From the NCBI GenBank assembly GCA_033558025.1, contig JAUCEF010000013.1:241001-305000 (forward strand): a DNA stretch of 64,000 bases, given 5' to 3'. This document shows positions 33,124-42,952 of the stretch, one piece after another (the first letter of the stretch is position 1; each line of letters begins with the position of its first letter). Both the position numbers and the translations under genes were made by a program. This DNA is from Phytophthora sp. 'mugwort'. Lineage: Eukaryota > Oomycota > Peronosporomycetes > Peronosporales > Peronosporaceae. Under the pieces are notes generated by a model. That model was not told the origin of the DNA, did not search any database, and saw nothing but the letters and a program-made list of their open reading frames with translations.

Positions 33124-33209
33124 CGTATTCCATGGTGAAGCCAGGAAATTATGTTTTCCACTTCAAGTTGTACTTCCGGGGTATACCGGTGCATACCGGT
33201 ATATCTGCG
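33124..33209 (+). repeat. Fused end-blocks of Harbinger-like segment (copy B)
   Basis: Positions 33124-33154 (CGTATTCCATGGTGA..AATTATGTT) match 26031-26058. Directly after, 33152-33209 match 28117-28171. So sequences about 2.1 kb apart at the Harbinger-like locus are adjacent here, as in an internally deleted, MITE-like derivative. It lies exactly against the mariner remnant. Confidence 0.6.
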
Positions 33210-33864
33210 CCGCAAAGTACTGTTGAGTAACGGGATCGTAACGTGGACGGCCAACCGCAAACCAGGAAATCACTTTAGTGATGTAGCGCTTGCTGCGAAA
33301 TCGAAGTACAGGCGCATCTTCGTCAGTCTGCAGCAGAAAGCGTCGGGTCGGCTGAGCTACGTAAAATAGCATCTCGTCGACGTGCACACGTGTCGAACAT
33401 GTCGTCGTACACCATCCAGTCGCGCTGTATGTGCGACAGGGAAAACTGCAGACGCTCAGTCTTGTTTGTGTCGGTAAGAACCGGTTTCACGACGCACGTG
33501 CAAGAGCGAAGTCGACTTGTTCATGCTGCCGGAAGAGTGTCGTTGGCTCCATGCAGCAGGCTGCCGCAGCCGAGAAAACAGCCGACATTGCTGCAACATC
33601 GACTCCTCGGAGGCGTTCCAGGGTTTGCGTGTGGTCAAAAATACGTCGCCCATTGTGACTCTTTCATAAGAGTGCAACAAAGAAGCTCGTCCACACGGAC
33701 TTCTTCTTCGCCCTAGCGAGAGGCTAGAAGCGGTCTTGAGCAGTCGAACAGCGGCAAGAGTGCCCCGTTGGGGGACGTTGACGGACTGCCGCATCGGCTC
33801 GGCGAGGACTTAGTTGCGCTCGGCATCAGTCAGATTGGTCTTGCGAGCGGTAACTGGTGTTGCC
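33205..33864 (-). pseudogene. Mariner-like transposase, N-terminal half, inverted
   Basis: It begins at ATG 33864 on the minus strand with MATPVTARKTNLTDAERNQV, followed by an HTH region (RGTLAAV...) and, in shifting frames, SLLHSYERVTMGDVF. HVDEMLFYVAQPTRRFLLQT at about 33384-33325 carries the first catalytic Asp of the mariner/Tc1 DDE/D domain. RYITKVISWFAVGRPRYDPV then leads to QQYF at about 33207, where similarity stops. Several frameshifts are present. The continuation of the protein (DGKLG onward) lies on the opposite strand at 33895. Confidence 0.75.
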
Positions 33865-33894
33865 ATGGTGCAGAGTAGTTGATTATGGTCTGGG

Positions 33895-34452
33895 CGAGGA
33901 TGGAAAGCTGGGTACGGTCCTGACCCTTAGTTGACCATGCACCAGCACAGCGATTCTTAGCTCAGCGTCCGCGGGTACGATCGTCACGACGAAGATATCC
34001 GTGACTAAGAAGAGCTATCGCGCCATGCTGATCATTAATGTGCTACCGGCTTTGTGTTGACATGCATCACGGGTGGAAAGCCAATTGTCGTTTAGCAAGA
34101 CAACGCACCTGGTTCATTGCCTCAGATCTTTTAGCGTTTGCTGGTGCAGTTGCCGCATGTGGCCGTCGTGTGGTGCTGCGGAACCAGCCGCCGAACAACC
34201 CTGATATTAATTGCAATGATTTGGGCTGTTTTCCACTATTCAAGCGCGGTAGCGGAAGAAGAACGCACGCATGATCGACGAGCTGATTGCAGCGATCACG
34301 GATTCGTACTGGGGACTGCCAATGCGAACAATCAACTAAACGTTTTTGATTTTTGCAGGAATCAATGGACGACTGCAATGCGAGACAACAACTACAGACC
34401 GCGTCAGATGGTGAAGGCGAAGCTGGTGCGAGAGGGACGGCTTCCCCTGTAG
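33895..34452 (+). pseudogene. Mariner-like transposase, C-terminal half
   Basis: The plus strand starts with DGKLG at about 33897, exactly where the minus-strand half ends (QQYF). It continues with SASAGTIVTTKISVTKKSYR (about 33965-34022), a degenerate QDN (second Asp, about 34098-34115), QPPNNPDINCNDLGCFPLF (about 34187-34243, containing the third acidic position) and MRDNNYRPRQMVKAKLVREG (about 34379-34438), then a stop at 34450-34452. The end is preserved as in related full-length oomycete mariner transposases. Frameshifts are present. Confidence 0.75.
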
Positions 34453-34464
34453 TTTCGCTGCTGC

Positions 34465-34950
34465 TTCCGTGGAGAGGATATACTTACTGAAGCAGCTGTT
34501 TTGTCGTCGGTAGCCTGATATTTAATAAAAGTTTGATTTTCGTGATTAAGGGGCTTCGTGCTCTTGTAATAGAACGGGGTGGATATATGCTTAGGATATA
34601 CAGATGGTCCTCTCGATATTATAGCGCTGGGAAGCCCCTTTTATTACGCAGAGGTATTGCTACTCAGAGTGCGCCAATTTGATGGTAAATACCGAGCGAA
34701 TAACATACATTTCTGGGCTTCCTCTGTACTAACAAACGCTGGAGGCGCACTGCCCTTCTGGACTGCTATACTTGCGACGATGAAGAGCCTGAAGAAGAGG
34801 ACATCAGAGACGGATGATATCAGCTGAAGCGAACAACCCGATGTCGGCTGAAGAGCCGCTCAACCCACGAGAAGGTAATGTTGTCACATGAGGAACCCAC
34901 CGACGGGGGCTTATGCGGTGTTGAAGATATTGATGCCGTCGAGGTTTTAT
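34465..34950. other. Unassigned spacer
   Basis: No recognisable gene. The left part should contain the right end of the mariner element, but no terminal inverted repeat was found. An 82-codon plus frame at 34579-34827 has no domain. Confidence 0.35.
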
Positions 34951-34959
34951 TTGGGCCAG

Positions 34960-36903
34960 AAAATGCCTGTGGTATTTATGCAGAAGGATGCCGTTGCTAG
35001 CAGAGTGCAGCGTGCTTTTGGATCGTCCACCCCACCATCATGCCGTCCACGTGGAATATCGCGGCACTCGCTGACTTGCGGCTGATCTTGTCGCCCGCAA
35101 CGTTTGCGCCGCTCACACTCGTGAATTGCACGGCGGAATCACGTCCAATATATATATGTCTGCGGCGGAACTTGACGTCATTTGTTCCTTTCGGATCCTA
35201 GTGATTATCATTCTTAGTTACCAGTCGCTCGTTGTAGGCGCGTGTGGTCGCCGAGTTCCTCGGTGCACCGCATACGCAATGTCCACCAACCACCACAGCG
35301 ATGCTTCGTCGATCGTGCTATCTCTTGCAAGCAGAGAGGTGGACCTGCTGCGTGTTGTCGTAACCGAGTCCAATTATCGTGACCATAATGTGCGCGTCTT
35401 GCAGTCCGAACTTTATAAGCTCTCGTCGATTGTCGCTTCTTGGTAGATATCATTACCGACATCACCGAGTGTGTGATCGGCATTCCCAGGAATTTGCCCA
35501 CGACGCCCAGGTCCTTAATCTGTAGTATTGCCAAGAGCACGAACACATCGTCGACTCGATCCTGCGATGTATCCGTCGCAAATAAGTCGTTGGCGTACAC
35601 CCCCACGACAGTCTTACTGCCGCTATCTCTCTTTTAATAGATACACGAGACCATGACACATTGTACGAAGTCGACTCGGCAGTAGCTCCGAAGTAGCTGC
35701 GCCCAGAGCTGCCTAGCTTGCTTCAGCCCGTAAAGGTTTCGCCGAAGTCAGAGTATAACTTGTTCAGTGTGCTGTACTCCCCATCGCTGAAGCTTCTTCT
35801 TGCAGGATAAACAGGTAAATGTTGAGATCCGGTCCCGTCAGACCTTGTGGTACACGTTGGGTACGTCGCCATGTCGTGCTGATGCAACCTAGATCTCCGA
35901 TAGCAACAGGATGACGTTGCCCGTCGTCATGTCCATGATGGCGGCGGACGTCAGCGTGTAGTCCTTGCTGAACAACTGCTCGTTCCCGCACACTACCATT
36001 CGCGTCTTGTAGCGCTCGACGTTTTCGTCCGCGCTCGTCCTCGTCTTGAAGACCCAACTTCGTGTAAAACGGCGCATCTCGTTGGTACCCTATACTAGCC
36101 CCCATGTCCCGCTCACCTTGAGCGCATAGGATTCTACTGCGCGCTACCATTCAACGCTCTTGTCGGTCTTCGTAGCGGCGTTCCGGTTGTTCGGACGGGC
36201 GCGGTAGATCTCGCCGACAATTTCGCGTGGCGATGTTTTCTCCCCGCCGTACCGCGTCTTCATTCTCATCGTCTGGTCGCTGGCGTCTCATCGATTATCT
36301 TGTTAACCGCCTGCTTTTCTCGAGTGCCGCGCTTGCCGCGCGCCTTGGGCTTTCCGGGGTCAGCTCATGGCTCCTCCCGATGTCCAACATCGTCCTTGAT
36401 CCAGCGAGCATAGCGCTGAACTCAGCTAACTTAGCCTTAAACTCAGCGGTCTTGGCCTCGGATTCTACTAGCGTGTCGACGGACTCAGCGAGTTTGGCCT
36501 TGGGCTTAGCTAGCTTGCTGTCAGACTCAGCGATCTTCTTGTCGCTGGTCTCCGCCTCATTTTGGTTCGTCTAGTGTGAACGATCTGTGTGTTCTCATCC
36601 CTGGTTCAGGGTGTGGGTTTTCTGGACGTGCTGCGGGGTACGTGCCAGACGATGTTTCGCGAACAACATACGGTACCCTTTGACCTCGGCGTTCTTGCCG
36701 ATGATGAGTCTGGTCTCTCCGCGTCGGTCGAGCTTCTTATGCTTCGGCGTCCCGATACCGGTGCACTGCGAGCCAAATATGTCGATGTCTGTCAATTTGA
36801 GCGTGGATCCCGTCAGCATCTCGACTGGCGACTAGCGGCCAACATTCCCCCGCGTTGGACTTCGGTTGGATATATACGACGCGTACTCAGCTGTATCGCA
36901 CGA
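34960..36903 (-). pseudogene. Copia pol remnant: integrase end, RT, RNase H
   Basis: Reading leftward: the end of the integrase (TAEYASYISNRSPTRGNVGR near 36890-36830), then GSQCTGIGTPKHKKLDRRGE and VKGYRMLFAKHRLART (36775-36640). A Lys/Glu/Ala-rich linker of about 90 residues follows, with repeating AKLAE-type units (36560-36400). Then comes the RT (EKVFKTKMSADGNVERYKTR-like sequence near 36060-36000, in several frames). The RT active site at about 35595 reads YANDL where YVDDL is expected, so a catalytic Asp is Asn. RNase H traces (DKISRKSASAAIFHVDGMMV) lie at about 35095-35035. The 5' part (gag, protease, most of integrase) is absent. Not functional. Confidence 0.75.
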
Positions 36904-36904
36904 G

Positions 36905-36960
36905 GGGATTTCTAGAATATGCTGGAAAGCGGCCCACTTTTTCTATAATATTCTCCCAAC
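36905..36960. repeat. Short block abutting Copia integrase, copy 1
   Basis: TTTCTAGAATATGCTGGAAA followed by GCGGCCCAC and an AT-rich tail matches 50657-50712 (TTTCTAGAACATGCGGGTAA...) at roughly three quarters of positions. In both places it directly adjoins a truncated Copia integrase at the AEY codons, but on opposite sides relative to the coding direction. It could be the end of another element or a recombination remnant. Confidence 0.6.
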
Positions 36961-38088
36961 TGCATGTCATATACTTGCTACATAACAAGCAACGTAACGT
37001 GGTATGCGCTGCAACAACGAGCGTGAAGAACCGTCTCGGCAGTGAACGGTACGGCAGGGTGCTGCCACCAGGTAGGACATTAACCGCAGCACCGTGATGG
37101 TGCAGCGCGTTTCGACCGTCCTGATAGTGATATGCCATTTGATCCATGCCGAGGGTGGGTTCTTGGATGCTCGACGCGGAGCGCGGCGTGCACGTCATGG
37201 AAGAGAGACACGCGTCGCGTCCGGTCAAAAGACGAAATCTGGCGGCGATAGCAATGGTGGTCGCTGAGCCATTGTCAGAACGGCGAAGGCCATGACCCAT
37301 GGCGCTTCGTGTACAAAAGCTACCGGTCGTTCAATGAGTCTCCTATTGGACACGACAAGTCGAGAATTACCCGTGCACTCTCCTTGATATCTGCATCTCA
37401 TTTTTGTATCACCCCAAAATGGACTACAAGGCGTACCTTTCATTGCGATAACAGCCGAATATCCGGAATTAACTAGCGGTCTCGATCTTGTCCTTCCGAA
37501 TATTATTGTTTACTGCGTCAGAGCTCGTAAGGTAGATCCGTGTTTGGAGATGGATATTTTGCGTTGGAAATTTGTAACTTACGGAGGCATCTTTATATTT
37601 GAACGCACGCTAGCTGGTAGATTGATTTTTTTTGCGGTTCGTATGCAGGTCGGGTCCACCTCAGTTGTCTATTGACCTGCCGGCGACTTATCGCGGCGAG
37701 TTTTGGTTGGTCAGATTTGTTTTAGGCCGGCCTGCTCAATCTAATGCAGACCCAGAGAAGACAACATCTGGCGCAGAGCGCCTTTTTCAACATTTTGATA
37801 CTCAACTTTCGTGGCGTCGATCGTCTACTTCAAGGAAACGGTAAGTGTACATGTTCCCGCTGCACTGACGATTGCTGTCTCGACTGGAACGCGTGGCGCT
37901 TTATGCGCAATGCAACCCCATTCCGCTACCACCAGCAAACGGATTTGTTGCACAGTACACATATTTATAAAGTAGTCTGCACGCTATACAGTTGTGTGAG
38001 CAGAAATCATCCCCGCACTGCTCAGCCACTTAGTATGGCATTTCATATAGCCGGGCTAATCAGAGGAAACTTCATCCGACATTGTATG
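36961..38088. other. Unassigned region left of piggyBac 1
   Basis: Frames up to 137 codons (37300-36887, minus, with MAYHYQDGRNALHHHGAAVN) and 133 codons (37744-38145, plus) show no family I recognise. No repeat structure was seen. It may contain an older element. Confidence 0.35.
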
Positions 38089-41000
38089 TTAACCCCTTGG
38101 CCGCGGGGCCTTGCAACACGGTTTTATGCCGTTCGATCAGCATAAAAATGACTTGATTTAACTATGTCTTTATTTCCGCAAAACGAAATCTTCGCCCTTC
38201 CCATATATACGAGGGACATGATTGGTCCACGTGTTATAATAGAGTTACCCTATTGGACGTCAATAACATGTGGTTTGAACACTGCGCATAAGCGTGGGCC
38301 GTATTTCAGAAAAATTCAAATATCGTTCTCCCTTTTGCCACTGCCACTCATTCTTCATTTCGCGCGGCAAGAGAAGAGATGGCGTTCATGGTGGATTTCA
38401 ATGCGGGGGTGGCCGCTGCTCCGGAAAGATGGCTGGACGTGGAAACCAGCGAAAGGCCTTCACATCCAGAACGTGACCTCTATAGATGAGGGGGGGGGTA
38501 GATATGCAATATGCAACTGACGTGCTTGTATATGTCTTAGCTTACAATACTGAAGCCCGGGCGCAAGCTTTGTGGGGGCAAGGAAGGGGTCGACTACTTC
38601 AACGTTGAGGATACACTGCTCGCCTACGTGAAAAACAGACAACGAGTTGTGCGAGCGTCTCCATATCACTAACGGGATGGTGCGCTCCCACGGTGAGTAC
38701 GCGGGTTGGTTTTAGCGGGAGGGAGGTATTGTGTTGTAGCTGACAGTGCTGTTCCGTGTTGCTGCGCAGATCCCAAGCAAACACCAGTCACACAGGCATC
38801 TGTGGCTACGCGCAAGAAGAGGACGCCTGCTAAGGCGAAGGAGCCCAAAGCAAAGAGACCGAAAGCCACGGTGCTAAGGCTGCAACGAAAATACCAGCCA
38901 AACCGAAGAAAACTACGAAGAAGCAACTCGCGCAGGATGCAGCAGATCGGCGCTGTGAGCTCTCTTCGTTCGCTAACGTATGGAGAACCGACAATGTACA
39001 AGGTGGGCAAGCTTTCAGGCGATATGGGGGAAACTCAAGCTAACAGTGTATATGCAAGCTCCGAAGGACGTCCTGTAGCGCCTCCGGTTGTCCTGGTACA
39101 CGAACATCGTGCGAGCAGAGCAATGCTGACGCGAACGGTATAGCGCATGCGTGTTATTCTGACATGGCACTTGTATTGACTCGAACTGGCCATGTTGTAG
39201 CCAACGCTGACACGGACGCGCCGACCAATGCTGACACTGGTGAAATGGTGTCTGCTGACAAGAATACGCCGAGAAATGCTGACGACAGGTATAAATTTGC
39301 ATTGCTATGTTGACAGTGGGGTGTTTGGTTGACGGTGCGTGCTTTGTAGATAATGGAGACGTGGAAATGTACGTAAGTACACCCGAGCGGCTTGACGCTG
39401 ATAGTGAAGCAAGCTTCGATGCCTTGGATGACAGTGCCTACGAAGACAACGGCGAAAGTGAACAAGGATCCGACAGCGAGGCAGAAGACGGTGATACGAG
39501 TGAAAGCGAGGTCGCCAGAGAGATCGCAATCATCTCTAACCAGGATCCCGGTTTCGGGCTGCTGATTTTACGCAGTTGAAGCCGACGGACCCCAATTTGG
39601 ATCTTGGATCTGATGAAGAGTACCTGGGTTCTGATGGCGAGGGGCCAGATGACTCTGTTCAAGCCGCAGAAGGGGGTCCACTTGCATCGGACACCACCAG
39701 CGATAGTGGCAGCACGATCGAGGACGTGTCCGACGAAGTCACTCGTGTTACTGACTTGATGACCTCGCTGAAGTTGAGCTGCTTCATATGCGCGTTCAAG
39801 GTACGTCATAGTACGGAGGCACTGTGATATCATGATCGGGCTACTAAACTATTGTTATGCTGACAGGCTCGTCTGAAAGCTTTGACTCGAATTAGCTGGC
39901 GGACATGGCAACCAGCGGATGGAACATTCTTCCTGACAATGCGACACCAGTACTGATCAACAACGGTGATGTGGACAGGATGTACGAAGGATACTGTTGG
40001 CCTTCTCAAGACATCCAGGCTGCGACGAAGTCGCCGATCGACCTCTTCTTTTACTTTCTGTCCAAAAGCTTCTGGCAGCATGTCCCTAGCGAGTCCAATC
40101 GCTACTGGAAGCAGAGGTTGGAATCACGGCTAGAGAAGGCTACCGCGAAGGAGAGTGAAGTGACACATCGACCCCAGAAGAGTAGAGCAAAGTTGCGCAG
40201 GATGTTGGAAAATTTTGACAAGATTTTGCCCCAGAGATAGTACAATGGGTAGGGTTGATCTTAGCGCATGCATTACATCCACACAAGAGCTTGGAGATGC
40301 ACTGGAAGACGGACGAAGATAGTGTCATCCCTGCGGGCACGTCTGGTGGAATAATGTCCCGAGATCTCTTTCGCAATATCACGAGATTCCTTCGCTTTTC
40401 GGACAATGAAGATGCTGGTGTTAGTAAAGACCGTGCGTGGAAGATCAGACAGGTGCTAGCAGTCCTGCAGAAGACGTACAAAGAAGGCTATGTGCTTGGA
40501 TCTCGCGTGGCAATTGACGAGGGTATACTGCATTCCCATACCGACGGAACCCCACTCGGATGTACATGAAAGACAAGCCCCATAAGTGGGGTGCCAAGTG
40601 CGTGATGACTTGTTGCGCAACCTCCGGCTACTGCAAAAGGTAATGCTGACGATGTCAACCTGTCATTTTATAGTATGCTGACACTGTGAATATGGATGCA
40701 TGCTAGGGTGGAGCTGGATGTGGGGCGTAGAAAGACAAGGAGGGCTCACAATCGATGGACACGAAGAGTGGTCCTGCCGCTGTGAGCTTAAATATTGCGT
40801 GCGTGTTTCGAGAGCTTCCGTACGAAGGAAGACGTCTGGGAATAACAGACAGGTTCTACACCTCCATCCCTCTCGCTCAACAGCTACGGACAATGGGTTT
40901 CAACATGTGAATACTATTCAAACGAATCGCAAAGGATGGTGCAAAGATGTGAAGTTTCCGTTCAAGGAGAGACCCGCAGACGTGCCAAGAGGCACATTCA

Positions 41001-42268
41001 AGATGGCGGTCGCTGAAAGCAATCCCGGTCTCGTTGCGTTGGAGTGGCTCGACAACAGGGTTGTCTATTTCCTCGCTTCTCAAGTTGGTGCTGACATGGC
41101 AACTGTGCTGCGACACGAGAAAACTAGTGAGCAGAATCCGGTCCCTTTCCCTGGAATTGTTGACGAGTACCAGCGATACATGGGTGGTGTTGACCGCCAT
41201 GATCAGTTGAGACTTCAGCCCTACTCGATGCAGCTTTCAACACGGTAAGTTTCATAAGGTGACTTTTCAACTTATGCATCGGGTTGTTATGTTGACAAGG
41301 TGTATTTTGTTCAAGAGGTTCCAGATCTACAAGAGCCTCTTTCTTGGGCTAGTAGATATGGCGATCGTCAATTCATATATCGTGCACACTCAAGTATGGG
41401 GAAACAGCGGAAGAAACGGCTCAATCACTGCAGCTTTCTCGCACGCCTACACAAGCGGCTGATCAGCCAAACTGAGAAGGGCTTCAGGGGAACGTCGGGT
41501 GCAAAAACCGCAGGTTCCGCGCCGGAACAAGCTATCCTGTTCAAGGCGACCACACGCTCGTGCAGACATCCGCTACGAGAATGAACAACGGTGTACATAG
41601 ACTTCGGCAGCGCCAATGCAAAGTGTGCTCGCACTACAAGCCCGCAGGTAGGAAGCAGGGTGCCATGTCGACATTCATACTGCCCGATGTGCTCCTAGGG
41701 CAAGCAAGGCGTGGTGACGTGGGCAATAAGGTCAGAGGACACCCAGAGAACGAGGGAATGACATGCGCACAAATCTGGCACATGCTTTGGTAGAATGGCG
41801 ACATTTTTCGCCTTCAACAATACACACTCGCGATCGTAGCTTAGCTAAGCCCTAATCGAATGCACCCAATTGACCTCCTAACATAGTGTCTGCTCCACCT
41901 TCTACGTGCATACTCCCATTCCCCCGCACTTCGCTCTCTTGTCTCTCGATCACCTTGCGCAATTCCTCTGATGAATGTGTGACTGTGTGAGCCACACATG
42001 GCCAGCTGAGAGTTTCTCTAAATCTCGGGATTGCATAAAAGCTGGTGCGATGAGTTCATGGAGGATTTTTTTTTTCCCGCGGATCATGCCTCGACGCTCT
42101 AGCGGAATTATCATCAGTGAGGTTAGCAACAAGTGTGACTCAAAAGGTATATTTAACTACTTTGCTAAACTATTGCATTCTTAAATCAATACGATTCTTT
42201 ATACCCTACCGGAGGGTATAAGGGATTTTAGTAGCCTGTCCTTGTCACCCCTCCGGCGAAGGGGTTAA
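38089..42268 (+). mobile_element. piggyBac-like element 1, full length, TTAA-flanked
   Basis: TTAA at 38089-38092 and at 42265-42268 bracket the element, and piggyBac transposases always target TTAA. Inside, the left end reads CCCCTTGGCCGCGGGG and the right end, read inward on the other strand, CCCCTTCGCCGGAGGGG. This gives an imperfect terminal inverted repeat of about 16 bp. The element is about 4.2 kb and carries one transposase gene on the plus strand. TGCTGACA-type motifs recur within it. Confidence 0.85.
38700..41790 (+). pseudogene. piggyBac transposase (DDE_Tnp_1_7), with introns, broken
   Basis: The N-terminal part (38770-39300) is Lys/Ala/Pro-rich (KKRTPAKAKEPKAKRPKA). An acidic region follows (39360-39760, SEQGSDSEAEDGDTSESEVA). 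An intron 39801-39895 (donor GTACGT) leads in frame to LADMATSGWNILPDN and the transposase proper (PIDLFFYFLSKSFWQHVPSE). The catalytic Asp positions are all visible: GSRVAIDEGILHSH (about 40500), LGITDRFYTSIPLAQQL (about 40840-40890) and YMGGVDRHDQLRLQPYSMQL (about 41178-41237). A donor at 40640 (acceptor 40706) and an intron 41245-41317 (GTAAGT) also look real; the latter gives STR-FQIYKSLFLGLVDMAI. Frameshifts near 38870, 40235, 40735 and 40905 break it. A Cys-rich tail (KVCSHYKPAG) is partly kept. Confidence 0.8.
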
Positions 42269-42952
42269 GTTGGCCGGCGGAGCGCATCTCTTGGGCCGAC
42301 GCCCCAAAGGGCCGCTGCACTTGCTCGGGTGGTTCATTATCACCATTCCGCAATTAGCCTTCACCCGAACCGGCAAAGCGCCACGCCAGCGCAACAACAT
42401 CCGCCGCCAAATCCGTCCAGTTGCACGGAACCATACTCGTCGACCACACGCACGGTGCATCTAGCCTCTACTTCTGCTCTCGGCGGCAGCCTCGGCGCTG
42501 CCAACAACGTTTCCAGCATCAGCCTCTGTGCCTGATTTACCAGTGTATGTGCCTGCTATCCCGCCGCTCACATGGGAATCATCAATCATATCCGTCTTTG
42601 CTTCGCAACTTCTTCTCTCCCGTAGACGGTTATAGCTCGCCTTATTTAGCTGGCAGGCTCTCGGATAACTTGTTGATGCGGCTAAGTGCCGTCTCCAACT
42701 GCCACCGCTGCGCGTCGAGAGCCGTCTTGCCAAAAAACGTGATCCGACCAACCCCCGATTGGTCCAGTCAGCGGTCGGCTTAACTGCTACAGCAGCTGCG
42801 ACAGACATACCCGAAGCGACAGCAACTGCCTTTGTCAATGAGGCGGGCTCCAGCGCATCTCCGACACCCTTCGTCGCATATTAGTCAACAACCGACACCT
42901 CCGAGCCCGTCGAAGATGATGACGCACAATCAGGAGATGAATGCGACGTACC
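42269..42952. other. Unassigned segment between the two piggyBac elements
   Basis: Open frames occur on both strands: plus 42270-42783 in several phases (Pro/Ser/Thr/His-rich) and minus 42838-42461, 125 codons, Ala/Arg-rich. The plus-strand reading near 42690-42780 (LQLPPLRVESRLAKKRDPTN) is protein-like but unidentified. It is older DNA that the two elements flank. Confidence 0.3.

Noticed and set aside
34321..34360. CTAAACG...TTTTTGCAG as an intron acceptor in the mariner
   Set aside because: The protein reads through these bases in the family pattern, so they are coding.
39286..39316. GTATAA...GTTGACAG as a piggyBac intron
   Set aside because: Only about 27 bp long, too short for a spliceosomal intron.
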